Source of the DNA: Collimonas rhizosphaerae
Lineage (GTDB): Bacteria; Pseudomonadota; Gammaproteobacteria; Burkholderiales; Burkholderiaceae_D
Direction: 5' to 3'
Length of the DNA stretch: 64,000 nt
NCBI RefSeq assembly: GCF_038896935.1
Contig: NZ_JBANDC010000010.1
Location: forward strand, 62,001-126,000
A model generated the notes under the pieces. The model was not told the origin of the DNA and ran no database searches. It was given only the letters and a program-made list of their open reading frames with translations. Shown here piece after piece: positions 15,130-24,114 of the stretch (its first letter is position 1; each line of letters starts with the position of its first letter). The position numbers and the translations under genes are program-made.

Positions 15130-16822
15130 TCGCGTCACCGCATACGCCCTGGATGTCACAGCTGGGCTGATCGTTGCAGGACCTGACGTACGCGCGGCGT
15201 GCAAGCGCCATTTGAATGACCTGGAGCAGGGCCCCTCGCGCGGCCTGACATGGGACCTGGCTGCTGCGCAGCGTGCCATCGAATTCTTCGAAGAGGTTCT
15301 GCGCCTCAATGGCGGTAAATTTGAAGGCAAACCATTCCTGCTGCTTGGCTGGCAGGCGTTCATCGTCGGCAGCCTGTTTGGCTGGATGGGAGCGGATGGC
15401 CTGCGGCGTTTCCGTGTGGCGTACGTGGAAACCGGGAAGGGTAGTGGCAAGTCGCCGCTAGCGGCTGGTGTTGGGTTGTTCGGTTTGACGGCCGACCGTG
15501 AGTCGCGCGCCGAGATCTACGCGGCAGCGACCAAGAAAGACCAGGCGCAGATTCTCTTTCGGGATGCAGTAGCGATGAAAGAACAGTCGCCGCAGCTCGA
15601 AGCGCGCCTGGTCGCATCGGGCAGTCGCGGCAAGGAATTCAACCTGGCCTATCACGCGACGTCCAGTTTCTTTCGGACCATTAGCGCTGACGATGGCCAG
15701 TCCGGCCCGCGGCCACACATTGCACTGATCGATGAGGTGCATGAACACAAAACGCCGCACGTCATCGAGATGATGCGTGCCGGCACCAAGAGCCGGGAGC
15801 AGGCGCTGATCTTCATGATCACCAATTCCGGCACTGACAAGCGGACCGTGTGCTGGGACTACCACGACTACGGCAGCAAAGTGTCGGCCGGCCAGCTGGT
15901 GGATGACAGTTTTTTTGCATTCATCTGTTCGTTGGACATCGGCGACGACCCGTTCAAGGATGAATCGTGCTGGTTGAAGGCGAATCCTAGTCTTAACGAC
16001 GGCGTACCTGGTCTGAAATATCTGCGCGAGCAGGTAACGCAGGCGCGCGGCATGCCATCGAAGGAATCGATGGTGCGGCGTCTCAACTTTTGCGAGTGGA
16101 CCGAGGCCGAGTCGCCATGGATTTCCGCCGATGTGTGGTTCGGCTGTGAGGCCGATCCGCCGGTGCCGATTGAAAGCCTGTATGGCCGTACCGGGACCGC
16201 AGGACTGGATTTGTCGAGTACCCAGGATTTGACCGCGCTTGTTGTGGCCCTGGACCCGACCGAAGACGATCCGGTGACGCGGCTGATTCCGTATTTTTGG
16301 CTACCTGGCGACGGTTTGCACGACAAAGCCGACAAAGACCGCGTGCCTTACCTGGCATGGCGCGACGCCGGCCACCTGGAGGCGCTGCCGGGGCGCGCCG
16401 TGGACAAGTTGGCGGTGTTGAATCGCGCTTCCGTCCTGGCGTCCCAGTTCGACATCCGGGAAATCGCCTGTGACCGCTGGCGGCTGGAAGATTTCCAGCA
16501 GCTGGTCGAGCGCGAGGGCGTGCCGTTGCCGCCGCTGGTGCCGTTCGGCCAAGGGTTCAAGGACATGGCGCCAGCCATTGACGAGCTGGAGCGCATGCTG
16601 CTGGACCGCCGCGTTGCGCACAACGGCAACCCGGTCATGACCTGGTGCGCGGCTAACGCGGTGCTGATGACGGACCCGGCGGGAAACCGCAAGATTGCCA
16701 AAGAGCGTGCCACCGGCCGCGTGGACGGTATGGTTGCTGCCGTTATGGCGATAGGCCGCTCTGGTAGCGGTGAAACCGAAGAAGATATAAGCGAGTTCTT
16801 GTCCAACCCCATCATTGTATAA
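15089..16822 (+). CDS. Terminase large subunit
   Basis: A 577-aa packaging ATPase/nuclease. Walker A is in VETGKGSGKSPLAAG (about residues 119-133), Walker B in IALIDEVHEH (about 213-222), and the nuclease half carries GLDLSSTQDLTALV. Both length and motif order fit Terminase_1 proteins of HK97-like phages. It translocates DNA through the portal and cuts concatemers. It starts inside the small-subunit gene. Confidence 0.95.
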   Translation: MSKKKQQTSSSAPDRVTAYALDVTAGLIVAGPDVRAACKRHLNDLEQGPSRGLTWDLAAAQRAIEFFEEVLRLNGGKFEGKPFLLLGWQAFIVGSLFGWMGADGLRRFRVAYVETGKGSGKSPLAAGVGLFGLTADRESRAEIYAAATKKDQAQILFRDAVAMKEQSPQLEARLVASGSRGKEFNLAYHATSSFFRTISADDGQSGPRPHIALIDEVHEHKTPHVIEMMRAGTKSREQALIFMITNSGTDKRTVCWDYHDYGSKVSAGQLVDDSFFAFICSLDIGDDPFKDESCWLKANPSLNDGVPGLKYLREQVTQARGMPSKESMVRRLNFCEWTEAESPWISADVWFGCEADPPVPIESLYGRTGTAGLDLSSTQDLTALVVALDPTEDDPVTRLIPYFWLPGDGLHDKADKDRVPYLAWRDAGHLEALPGRAVDKLAVLNRASVLASQFDIREIACDRWRLEDFQQLVEREGVPLPPLVPFGQGFKDMAPAIDELERMLLDRRVAHNGNPVMTWCAANAVLMTDPAGNRKIAKERATGRVDGMVAAVMAIGRSGSGETEEDISEFLSNPIIV

Positions 16823-16824
16823 AA

Positions 16825-16992
16825 ATGACAAAACCAATCCTGATTATGATTTTTGCCGCAGTGATAGGCGTGAGCATGGTGGCGGCCGGCGTGTATGTGC
16901 TGGCCGGACTCGGCTGGGCACTGCTTATCGGCGCCGTGCCGTTCCTGGCGCTTAGTGCGGTGCTGATGCGAGGACTGACCGGTGCAAAATAA
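16825..16992 (+). CDS. Small membrane protein between terL and portal
   Basis: A 55-aa ORF starting 2 bases after the terL stop and overlapping the portal start by 11 bases. It has two hydrophobic segments (PILIMIFAAVIGVSMVAAGV and ALLIGAVPFLALSAVLM) around a short turn. Small two-helix proteins at this position exist in some HK97-like phages; function unknown. Tight packing and a membrane pattern support expression, though no strong ribosome site is seen. Confidence 0.6.
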   Translation: MTKPILIMIFAAVIGVSMVAAGVYVLAGLGWALLIGAVPFLALSAVLMRGLTGAK

Positions 16993-18280
16993 AACACTTG
17001 CGGCCGTGCTGAGCCATGGCATGCGTCCTCTGGAGCTCAAGAGTACCGGCAGCATCAGCTTGACGGATGGCGCGTTTTGGTCGCGCTGGCTGGGCATGTC
17101 GAATTTCTCTGGCAAGTCGGTCACCGTCAACTCTGCTCTGCAGATCGGCACCGTCATGGCATGTGTGCGCCTCATCTCCGAGGTGCTGTCCACGCTTCCC
17201 TTCGGTTTGTTCTACAAGGACGCCAAGGGGGCGCAGATACCGGCGACCGATCACCAGCTCTACTATCTGCTGCATACCCAGCCAAACGCGACCATGACGG
17301 CGGCGGTCTTCTGGCAGGTGCTGCTGCTGAGTCTACTGTTGCATGGCAATTCTTACGTCGAAAAGAGGATGAGTGCCGGTGTGATCACGTCGCTGGAATT
17401 CTTGCGACCCGAATTTGTAACCCGCAGGAGATTGAAATCTGGCGCCATCCTATGGCGCTACAACGATCCGCTGACAGGTGAGACTCGCACCATTCCAGAG
17501 AATCGCATGTGGCACGTTCCCGCGTTCACGATCGATGGCGAGACGGGCCTGTCGCCGGTGGCATACGGCGCCAACGTGTTCGGCGCCGCGATGGCTGCAG
17601 ATGAAGCGAGCGCCGAGACGTTCACCAATGGCATGAAAGCGTCCGGCCTGGTCACGATGGATGTGGTGCTCAAGCCGGATCAGCGCGCGGACATCCGGAA
17701 GCACGTCAAGCAAGTCTCCGACAGCGGCGGCGTGATGGTGCTGGAGAAGGGCAGTGAGTTCCAGCAGATGCGAATGAATCCGCAGGATGCCGAGCTGCTG
17801 TCGACGCGGATCTTCAATATCGAAGAGATGTGCCGCTGGTTCCGGGTGGACCCGGCGCTGATCGGCCACGGCGGCAAGGACAGCAACTGGGGCACCGGCC
17901 TCGAAGAGAAAATGATCTGGCTGGTCACGCTGACCCTGCGTCCCTGGGCGGTGCGGTTGGAACAGGGCATCCGCAAGGATTTGCTCACGCCTGCCGAGCG
18001 TCAGCGCTATTCGGCGGAAGTCGCGCTGGAAGGACTGCTGCGCGGCGACAGTGCGGCGCGTGCCGCGTTCTACAGCGTGATGACGCAAAACGGGATCATG
18101 ACCCGCGACGATTGCCGCCAGAAAGAGAACCTGCCGGCGCTGGGCGGCAATGCTGCTGTCCTGACGGTGCAATCGAACATGCTGCCCATCGACAAGCTGG
18201 GCGAGGGCGGTGGCGCCGGTACAACGGCCAAAAACGCCTTGCTTGCATGGCTCGATAACGGGGAAAAGGACCAGAAATGA
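16982..18280 (+). CDS. HK97-family portal protein
   Basis: A 432-aa portal from a GTG start. It has the HK97 portal features VNSALQIGTVMACVRLISEVLSTLPF (residues 44-69, quoted as landmark VNSALQIG), LLHTQPNATMTAAVFW, and the FNIEEMCRWFRVDPALIG stretch with the conserved Arg-Val-x-Pro. Twelve copies form the vertex through which DNA passes. It overlaps the prohead protease by 4 bases (ATGA). Confidence 0.95.
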   Translation: MQNKTLAAVLSHGMRPLELKSTGSISLTDGAFWSRWLGMSNFSGKSVTVNSALQIGTVMACVRLISEVLSTLPFGLFYKDAKGAQIPATDHQLYYLLHTQPNATMTAAVFWQVLLLSLLLHGNSYVEKRMSAGVITSLEFLRPEFVTRRRLKSGAILWRYNDPLTGETRTIPENRMWHVPAFTIDGETGLSPVAYGANVFGAAMAADEASAETFTNGMKASGLVTMDVVLKPDQRADIRKHVKQVSDSGGVMVLEKGSEFQQMRMNPQDAELLSTRIFNIEEMCRWFRVDPALIGHGGKDSNWGTGLEEKMIWLVTLTLRPWAVRLEQGIRKDLLTPAERQRYSAEVALEGLLRGDSAARAAFYSVMTQNGIMTRDDCRQKENLPALGGNAAVLTVQSNMLPIDKLGEGGGAGTTAKNALLAWLDNGEKDQK

Positions 18281-18948
18281 GAACAAAAAATGCTCTTGTG
18301 GGCATGAAACACAAACAATTCGGCTTCAAGGCCGATGCGGTCAACGAGGACGGTACCTTCTCTGGCTACGGTTCGGTGTTCGGGAACGTCGATAGTTACC
18401 GCGAAATTGTCGCACCTGGTGCCTTCGCGGACAGTTTGAAGGCGATCAAGGCATCCGGCGACCCTTTGCCGGCGCTGTGGCAGCACAATTTCTCTCAGCC
18501 AATTGGCGGCTACGACATTCTGGAAGAGGATGCGCGCGGCCTGCGGGTGGAAGGCTGGTTGCTGAAAGACCAGATACCGCTGGCGGCGCAGGCACATGCC
18601 TTGATGTTGCGCCGGGTCGTCAAAGGGCTGTCGATTGGCTATTACGTGCTGGAAGACAGCTGGAACGAGAAAGACCGCGTACGGACGCTAACCAAGCTGG
18701 ACCTGCAGGAGATCAGCATCGTCACTTTTCCGGCCAATGTCGAGGCGCAGATCGATGCGGTCAAGTCCAAGCTGCTGCTGGGCGACAAGCCCACAATTCG
18801 CGAGTTCGAGGAACTGCTTCGGGAGAAGGGTTTTGCGCGCTCGGATGCCGAGCATATCGCTGTGCACGGCTTCAAGCATTGGCAGGCACGGGAGTGCGGG
18901 GCCGGAATCAGCGAAACGTTGCGCCTTTTGAATGCATTCAACCTGTAG
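18277..18948 (+). CDS. HK97-family prohead protease (U35)
   Basis: A 223-aa protein. The ATG at 18277 overlaps the portal stop; an internal ATG at 18304 begins a more typical N-terminus (MKHKQFGFKAD). GYGSVFGNVDSYREIVAPGAF leads the domain; the catalytic His is in ALWQHN and the Ser in GLSIGYY. It removes the capsid N-terminal scaffold during prohead maturation. The C-terminal ~60 residues are extra and helical. Confidence 0.93.
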   Translation: MRTKNALVGMKHKQFGFKADAVNEDGTFSGYGSVFGNVDSYREIVAPGAFADSLKAIKASGDPLPALWQHNFSQPIGGYDILEEDARGLRVEGWLLKDQIPLAAQAHALMLRRVVKGLSIGYYVLEDSWNEKDRVRTLTKLDLQEISIVTFPANVEAQIDAVKSKLLLGDKPTIREFEELLREKGFARSDAEHIAVHGFKHWQARECGAGISETLRLLNAFNL

Positions 18949-18972
18949 TTTTTTATCCATCTCAGCAATCCG

Positions 18973-18993
18973 GCCGCTTATGCGGCTTTTTTT
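18973..18993 (+). terminator. Short intra-operon terminator before the capsid gene
   Basis: A GCCGC-TTAT-GCGGC hairpin followed by seven T, between the protease stop and the capsid ribosome site. It is weak, with a stem of 5 bp. Late transcription modified by antitermination could pass it. Confidence 0.6.
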
Positions 18994-19013
18994 ATTTCCG
19001 AAAGGTTTTACAT

Positions 19014-20345
19014 ATGAAACGTTCTATCCTCGTAGTTGCAGTCCTCGGCTTGTCGGTTTTCTCCCTGGCCGCTCAGGCCATGGGTGTCGATGTACATGCG
19101 TTTGTCACGTCGCATGCCGATGTCCTCGCAGGCTTGTCCTTGATCGGTTTTGCCGGCGAGACGACCTTGGTCAACCCCGCTGAAATCAAGGCTGCGCTCG
19201 ACAAGATCAGCGACCAGACCAAGGAACTCGGCGAGAAAGCCCTCGCCGAAGCGAAGAAATCCGGTGACATGTCGATTGAAACCAAAGGCAAGATCGATGA
19301 AATGCTGGTGAAGCAGGGCGAACTGCAGGCTCGCCTGCAGGAAGCCGAGCAAAAATTGGACCGTCGTGCCGGCGGTGACGACGACCAGGGCGTGAAATCG
19401 GTCGGTGACGTGGTGACCGGTTCCAAGGAATTCAAGGATTATGTGGCTGCCGGCGACTATCGCAAGGGATTTTCTTTCCCAATCAAGGCAGTGGTCAGCA
19501 TTACCTCGGACCCGGCCAGCGCTGGCGCCACCATCGCGCCAGACCGCCGTGCCGGCATCGTGGCGCCACCGGATCGCCGCCTGACGGTGCGCGACTTGCT
19601 GACGCCCGGCACCACTAACTCGAATCTGATCCAGTACGTCAAGGAAACTGGCTTCCAAAATATGGCGGCGACCGTTGCCGAAGGCGCTGCAAAGCCAAAA
19701 TCGGATATCACGTTCGACCTGGTCGCCCAGGCGGTGGTGAAAGTGGCGCACTACGTCAAGGCGTCGACAGAAATCTTGGCGGATGCGCCGATGATGCAGA
19801 GCTACATTGACGGCCGCCTGCGCTACGGCTTGGCGCTGAAGGAAGAAGGGCAGCTGCTCAATGGGTCCGGCGTCGGCAACAACCTGAACGGCATTTTTAC
19901 CCAGGCGTCGCAGTATGCCGCTCCGATTCCTGTGGACGGCGCCACCCGTATCGATATTTTGCGTCTGGCGCTGCTGCAGGCCGAGTTGGCTGAATACCCG
20001 TCGACTGGGATTGTCCTGAACCCGATCGACTGGGCCGCGATTGAATTACAGAAAGACAGTACTGGCGCCTACATTTTTGCCAATCCGCAGAGCATATCTC
20101 AGCCGGCATTGTGGGGCCGGCCGGTTGTTGCGACCCAGGCCATGAGCTTCAACGACTTCCTGGTCGGCGCGTTCAAGCTGGGTGCGCAGATCTTCGATCG
20201 CCTGCAGGCCAGCATCGCTGTCGCTACCGAGAATGAGGATGACTTCATCAAGAACATGGTGGCGATCCTGATCGAGGAGCGACTGGGCCTGGCGGTCTAT
20301 CGTCCGGAAGCCTTCATCAAGGGCAAGCTGGTCGTCATTGCCTAG
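19014..20345 (+). CDS. HK97-family major capsid protein
   Basis: The start at 19014 follows GAAAGG; a frame open to 18477 was rejected. 443 aa. The N-terminal ~100 residues act as scaffold, with a coiled-coil-like LDKISDQTKELGEKALAEAK. The HK97-fold core follows (about residues 125-443) with SADP-type strands, PDRRLTVRDLLTPGTT, VAQAVVKVAHYVKASTEIL and RLGLAVYRPEAFIKG at the end. Unusually, the first 22 residues look like a signal peptide: MKRS, a hydrophobic run, then AQA. Confidence 0.93.
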   Translation: MKRSILVVAVLGLSVFSLAAQAMGVDVHAFVTSHADVLAGLSLIGFAGETTLVNPAEIKAALDKISDQTKELGEKALAEAKKSGDMSIETKGKIDEMLVKQGELQARLQEAEQKLDRRAGGDDDQGVKSVGDVVTGSKEFKDYVAAGDYRKGFSFPIKAVVSITSDPASAGATIAPDRRAGIVAPPDRRLTVRDLLTPGTTNSNLIQYVKETGFQNMAATVAEGAAKPKSDITFDLVAQAVVKVAHYVKASTEILADAPMMQSYIDGRLRYGLALKEEGQLLNGSGVGNNLNGIFTQASQYAAPIPVDGATRIDILRLALLQAELAEYPSTGIVLNPIDWAAIELQKDSTGAYIFANPQSISQPALWGRPVVATQAMSFNDFLVGAFKLGAQIFDRLQASIAVATENEDDFIKNMVAILIEERLGLAVYRPEAFIKGKLVVIA

Positions 20346-20399
20346 TCATGGCCGTCCCGGTAGTAGTCGGGGCGCACTAACAGATAGATGGAGAGAATG

Positions 20400-20630
20400 A
20401 TGACTGTAACAATCATCGCAAAACAACGTTTCATCCACTGCTCCCATGACCTCGCCGTCGGCGATGAGATTGTCGTGCACGAAACTTTGGCAAACGAGCT
20501 GGCCTTGTGCGGTCTGGTCGAGATCAAAGCAGACAAGGCGCCAGCTGCCCAGTCGGACGGCAAAGCCGCGCCGGCGCCGGAGAACAAGATGGCAAGAGAG
20601 CCGAAGAACAAAGCCGGCAACAAGCAATGA
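20400..20630 (+). CDS. Small hypothetical head protein
   Basis: 76 aa from the ATG at 20400 (GGAG 6 bases upstream; 20397 is an alternative). The N-terminal half is a compact beta-rich region (MTVTIIAKQRFIHC, VGDEIVVHETLANEL), and the tail is low-complexity Lys/Ala/Pro. It sits where decoration or connector proteins occur. The stop overlaps the next start (ATGA). Function unknown. Confidence 0.65.
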   Translation: MTVTIIAKQRFIHCSHDLAVGDEIVVHETLANELALCGLVEIKADKAPAAQSDGKAAPAPENKMAREPKNKAGNKQ

Positions 20631-20971
20631 TCGTGTCCTTGCCAATAGCGCTCAAGCATTTGCGCGTTGAAGCTGATGGTGACGATGTCGACCTGATCGA
20701 GGTTTACCTCGGCGGCGCGGCCGAGTCTGCCTGTGAGTTTATGAATCGCAGGGTATTCGAAGATCAGGCCGCGCTGGACGCTGCGGTGGTAGCTGGTGTT
20801 GCCGGCGACTATCCGATGGTGGCGAACGATGCCATCCGGGCCGCGGTGCTGCTGATTCTCGGCATGCTGTACGAGAATCGGGAAGACGTGGTGATTGGCC
20901 TGACCGCTGAAAACCTCCCGCGAGGCTCACGCGCATTGCTGCAGCCGTACCGGGTCAATATGGGAGTGTAA
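20627..20971 (+). CDS. Head-tail connector protein (HK97 gp6-like)
   Basis: A 114-aa helical protein with LKHLRVEADGDDVDLIEVYL at the start and AIRAAVLLILGMLYENREDV in the middle, typical of gp6/phage QLRG-type connectors that form a ring under the portal. Coupled to the upstream gene by a 4-base overlap and 4 bases before the next gene. Confidence 0.85.
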   Translation: MIVSLPIALKHLRVEADGDDVDLIEVYLGGAAESACEFMNRRVFEDQAALDAAVVAGVAGDYPMVANDAIRAAVLLILGMLYENREDVVIGLTAENLPRGSRALLQPYRVNMGV

Positions 20972-20975
20972 TGCC

Positions 20976-21347
20976 ATGCAAACGGTATTCAAGACGCCGA
21001 CCATTGGCAAGTTACGCCATCGGATTCATATCCGCTTGCGCGTCGATCTGCCTGCGGCGGACATGGGAGTGGATCAGATCTTTCCCTACGATAAGCCTCG
21101 GTGGGCGCGGATCGAACCCGTTGGCGGCGCGATCTACGCCGGCACTGCGCAGACGGATCGCGCGACCACGCATCGTATTTTCATACGTTTCCTGCCCGGC
21201 ATCCAGTCTGGATCGCAGGAGGTAGTGCATGGGGATACGGTGTACCGGATTCGACGCATTGCCGACTTGAAGGGCGAGAGCCGCTTTACGATACTTGACG
21301 TTGAGGAGATAGGAAATGGCCAAGCCAGCCATGTATCTGCATATTGA
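20976..21347 (+). CDS. Head closure protein (SPP1 gp16 / HK97 gp7-like)
   Basis: A 123-aa beta-rich protein: GKLRHRIHIRL near the start, PRWARIEPVGGAIY, RIFIRFLPG and VHGDTVYRIRRIADL. This matches head-tail joining proteins that plug the connector. It overlaps the next gene by 32 bases. Confidence 0.82.
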   Translation: MQTVFKTPTIGKLRHRIHIRLRVDLPAADMGVDQIFPYDKPRWARIEPVGGAIYAGTAQTDRATTHRIFIRFLPGIQSGSQEVVHGDTVYRIRRIADLKGESRFTILDVEEIGNGQASHVSAY

Positions 21348-21735
21348 AGGCTTCGAAGGCTTTGATAAACGGATCGATTTCGACAAGAAACGGGTGCGCA
21401 AGGGCATGCAAAAGGTAGGGCGGATCGTGCAGCGGGAAGGGCGCAAGCTGGCCGTTTCCGGCGGCGACTACCCAAAGCGGAAGGCTGGCCTGTTGGCTAG
21501 GTCGATCAAGGTAAAGGTCAGCCGCTCCGGCTTCCTGGTGCGGATTGCGCCTCAAAAAATTGCCGGCATGCGGGATTTTTACCCGGCGTATCTCAACTAC
21601 GGCGTAAAAAACAAGCACGGCGGCTGGCGTATCCGGCCCAAGGGCAATTACATGGCCGACGCCCTGGAGCGCAAGCAGGACGATGTAAGGCACGAGCTTA
21701 CCGGCGCGCTGGACGGTGCATTGTCCATCAAGTAA
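21316..21735 (+). CDS. HK97 gp10-family head-tail joining protein
   Basis: A 139-aa basic protein. KRVRKGMQKVGRIVQREGRK followed by GGDYPKRKAGLLARSI and YPAYLNYGVKNKHGG fits the HK97-gp10-like family, which bridges head completion and tail. It ends at the last gene of the head module before a short terminator. Confidence 0.8.
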   Translation: MAKPAMYLHIEGFEGFDKRIDFDKKRVRKGMQKVGRIVQREGRKLAVSGGDYPKRKAGLLARSIKVKVSRSGFLVRIAPQKIAGMRDFYPAYLNYGVKNKHGGWRIRPKGNYMADALERKQDDVRHELTGALDGALSIK

Positions 21736-21761
21736 CACCAGGTCTTTTCCAACTCTTTACC

Positions 21762-21785
21762 ACGCCGCCTAGTGCGGCTTTTTTT
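21762..21785 (+). terminator. Intra-operon terminator between head and tail modules
   Basis: GCCGC/GCGGC stem with a 5-nt loop and seven T. It ends 5 bases before the next start codon, which has no evident ribosome site, so the hairpin may also influence translation there. Confidence 0.6.
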
Positions 21786-21790
21786 CGCCC

Positions 21791-22372
21791 ATGAAAATTA
21801 CACCAATCATTGCGCACCTGCGTGCCCAGTGCCCGACGTTTGCCGGCCGGGTCGGCGGTGGCATCGAATTTGATGCTGCGCGCGAGAGCGCGCAAATGGC
21901 GATGCCGGCGGCGTATGTCATCTATACCGGCGACAGCCCTGCCGAAAACGCGCTGCAGAACGAGACCAGCCAGGAAATCAAGGATGAGTTCGACGTGGTG
22001 GTGTTCTTGGCCACGAAAGACGAACGCGGCCAGTCGTTGGCCGACGAGCTGCACGACATTCGCGCGGAACTGCTGTGTGCCCTGGTTGGCTTGGAGCCCG
22101 CAAGCGGGTACGAGGGTATCGAGTACGAAGATTCCCTGTTGCTCAACTTGGACAGGAATCGGGCGCTCTACAAATACGGCTTTTCTGCGACATGGACGCT
22201 GGGTGGCGGCGAAGAGCCAGAAACCTGGCAGGAAGTCGAGCTGGCCGGCCTGGCCAAGTTCGAAGGCTACAGCCTGCAGGTCGACGCCATCGATCCGATG
22301 GCCGATAAAAACGTGAAGTACCCAGGGCCTGACGGCCGGATTGAATTTCAACTTAAGGACGATCTCCCATGA
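21791..22372 (+). CDS. Tail terminator-type protein (Mu gp37-like)
   Basis: A 193-aa protein. TPIIAHLRAQCPTFAGRVGG at the start, MPAAYVIYTGDSPAEN, then FDVVVFLATKDERGQSLADE and HDIRAELLCALVG follow the Mu gp37/tail-completion pattern, which caps the tail tube. It overlaps the next gene by 4 bases. First gene of the Mu-like tail module. Confidence 0.7.
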   Translation: MKITPIIAHLRAQCPTFAGRVGGGIEFDAARESAQMAMPAAYVIYTGDSPAENALQNETSQEIKDEFDVVVFLATKDERGQSLADELHDIRAELLCALVGLEPASGYEGIEYEDSLLLNLDRNRALYKYGFSATWTLGGGEEPETWQEVELAGLAKFEGYSLQVDAIDPMADKNVKYPGPDGRIEFQLKDDLP

Positions 22373-22566
22373 GCAATACCTACGCAGTCAAGCCGGCGCC
22401 AGGCCGGATAGTTCCCGATCCCGAATACGGAGACGACCTTCCAGCCGAGGGACGGGATGTCCCAAAAACGCCTTATTGGGTGCGCCGGTTGAAGGACGGC
22501 GATGTGATCGAAGCGCAAACAAAGAAGCCTGCTGTCAAGTCGGCTAAAACAGAAGGAGCGGCATAA
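22369..22566 (+). CDS. DUF2635 family protein (Mu gp38-like)
   Basis: A 65-aa protein. KPAPGRIVPDPEYGDDLPAEG and PYWVRRLKDGDV give the DUF2635 pattern found before Mu-type sheath genes. It ends 1 base before the sheath start. Precise role unknown. Confidence 0.82.
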   Translation: MSNTYAVKPAPGRIVPDPEYGDDLPAEGRDVPKTPYWVRRLKDGDVIEAQTKKPAVKSAKTEGAA

Positions 22567-22567
22567 C

Positions 22568-24055
22568 ATGGTTAGTTTCAATCAGATCCCAGCAGACTTG
22601 GCGGTACCGCTGTTCTACGCAGAAACCGACAATTCGCAAGCCGGCGGCGGCCTGACGCAGCTTCGCCGGTTGATCATTGGTCAGGTCAACAGCGACGTTG
22701 AGACAGATGGTGCGCTGATTCTTGTTTCCGGCTCCAGCCAGGCTGCGCAGATTGGTGGTCCCGGTTCGATGCTGCATGCGATGCACACCAAGTTCCGCAG
22801 CGGCGATCCGCTGGGCGAAATCTGGTGCTTGCCGTTCAAGCTGGACGACGGCAGTGCGGCTTCTGGCAAGGTGACCCTGTCCGGTGTTGCAGGTGAACCT
22901 GGGCTGCTGTCTCTTTATATAGGTGGCAAACGTATTCGGGCGACGGTGCCGAACGGCGGCACGGCGGCCGCGATGGCGGCAGCTTTGGCAACAGCCATTA
23001 ACGCCAGCACTGATGCTGCGGTCCTGGCAGTTGCGGCCGGCCCGGAGGTGACACTAACCTGCAAGTGGCTGGGATTGACCGGCAACGATGTCCAGCTGGA
23101 GATGAATCGGCTCGGCAGCGCCGGTGGCGAGAAAACGCCAAGCGGGCTGACTGTGGCGGTTACCGCCATGGCCGGCGGTACCGGTTCGCCTGAGATGGTG
23201 GAATTGCTGGCGGCGGTGGGTGACGAAGAATTCGATTTCATCGTGCAGCCGTATACCGATACGGCGTCGCTGGATGCTTTGCGTGACTGGATGAACGACA
23301 TTTCCGGCCGCTGGGCGTATTCGGCGCAGATCTATGGGCACGTATATTCCGCCAGGCGCGGCACGCTGGGCGAGTCGGTCGCGTTCGGCCGCGCCAGGAA
23401 CGATCCGCACATCACCATCAACACCATGGAAGTGGGGATGCCGGAACCGGTATGGGAAAACGCGGCAGCTTCGGCGGCGCGTAACGCGGTCTTTATTTCT
23501 GCGGACCCGGCCCGGCCAACACAAACCGGTGAGCTGGTGGGGATCAACCCGGCGCCGGCCGGCCAGCGCTTTTTACTCAATGAGCGGCAGTCGCTGCTGT
23601 CTAACGGCATGGCGACATCGATCTATAGCGGCGGCGCCGTCCGAATCGAGCGGGCGGTGACGACCTACCAGCGCAATGCCTACGGCCAGACGGACCGGTC
23701 GTATCTGGACAGCGAGACATTGCACCAGACGGCGTACATCCTGCGCTTCCTGAAGGGGCGAATTACCAGCAAGTATGGGCGCCACAAGTTGGCCGATGAC
23801 GGCACCAAGTTCGGCGCCGGCCAGGCAATCGTCACGCCCAATGTAATCCGCGGTGAACTGGTGGCGGCTTATTCGGCGCTGGAATATGAAGGCATTGTCG
23901 AGAACGCCGATCTGTTCAATCAATACCTGATTGTTGAGCGCGATGTGAACAGTCCGAACCGCGTGAACGTCTTGTTCCCGCCGGACTATGTGAATCAGCT
24001 GCGCGTGTTCGCACTGCTCAATCAGTTCCGCCTGCAGTACCCGGCAGAAGCGTAA
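22568..24055 (+). CDS. Tail sheath protein (Mu gpL-like)
   Basis: A 495-aa contractile sheath. ADLAVPLFYAETDNSQA and LTQLRRLIIGQV mark the N-terminal part; the middle has the subtilisin-like insertion domain; the C-terminal part has VITPNVIRGELVAAYSALEYEG and FNQYLIVERD. It places the phage among myoviruses. A ribosome site GGAG lies upstream. Confidence 0.95.
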   Translation: MVSFNQIPADLAVPLFYAETDNSQAGGGLTQLRRLIIGQVNSDVETDGALILVSGSSQAAQIGGPGSMLHAMHTKFRSGDPLGEIWCLPFKLDDGSAASGKVTLSGVAGEPGLLSLYIGGKRIRATVPNGGTAAAMAAALATAINASTDAAVLAVAAGPEVTLTCKWLGLTGNDVQLEMNRLGSAGGEKTPSGLTVAVTAMAGGTGSPEMVELLAAVGDEEFDFIVQPYTDTASLDALRDWMNDISGRWAYSAQIYGHVYSARRGTLGESVAFGRARNDPHITINTMEVGMPEPVWENAAASAARNAVFISADPARPTQTGELVGINPAPAGQRFLLNERQSLLSNGMATSIYSGGAVRIERAVTTYQRNAYGQTDRSYLDSETLHQTAYILRFLKGRITSKYGRHKLADDGTKFGAGQAIVTPNVIRGELVAAYSALEYEGIVENADLFNQYLIVERDVNSPNRVNVLFPPDYVNQLRVFALLNQFRLQYPAEA

Positions 24056-24074
24056 GCGACTGCAGCCAATCAAC

Positions 24075-24096
24075 AAGCCGCCTTCGGGCGGTTTTT
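24075..24096 (+). terminator. Intra-operon terminator between sheath and tube
   Basis: A CCGCC-TTCG-GGCGG hairpin with five T and the stable UUCG tetraloop. It could set the level of tube relative to sheath or protect the upstream mRNA end. Confidence 0.65.
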
Positions 24097-24114
24097 CACT
24101 TTAAGGAGTCCTAG

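Noticed and set aside
18477..19013. Upstream extension of the capsid reading frame
   Set aside because: It overlaps the prohead protease in another frame, and a good ribosome site and start are at 19014.
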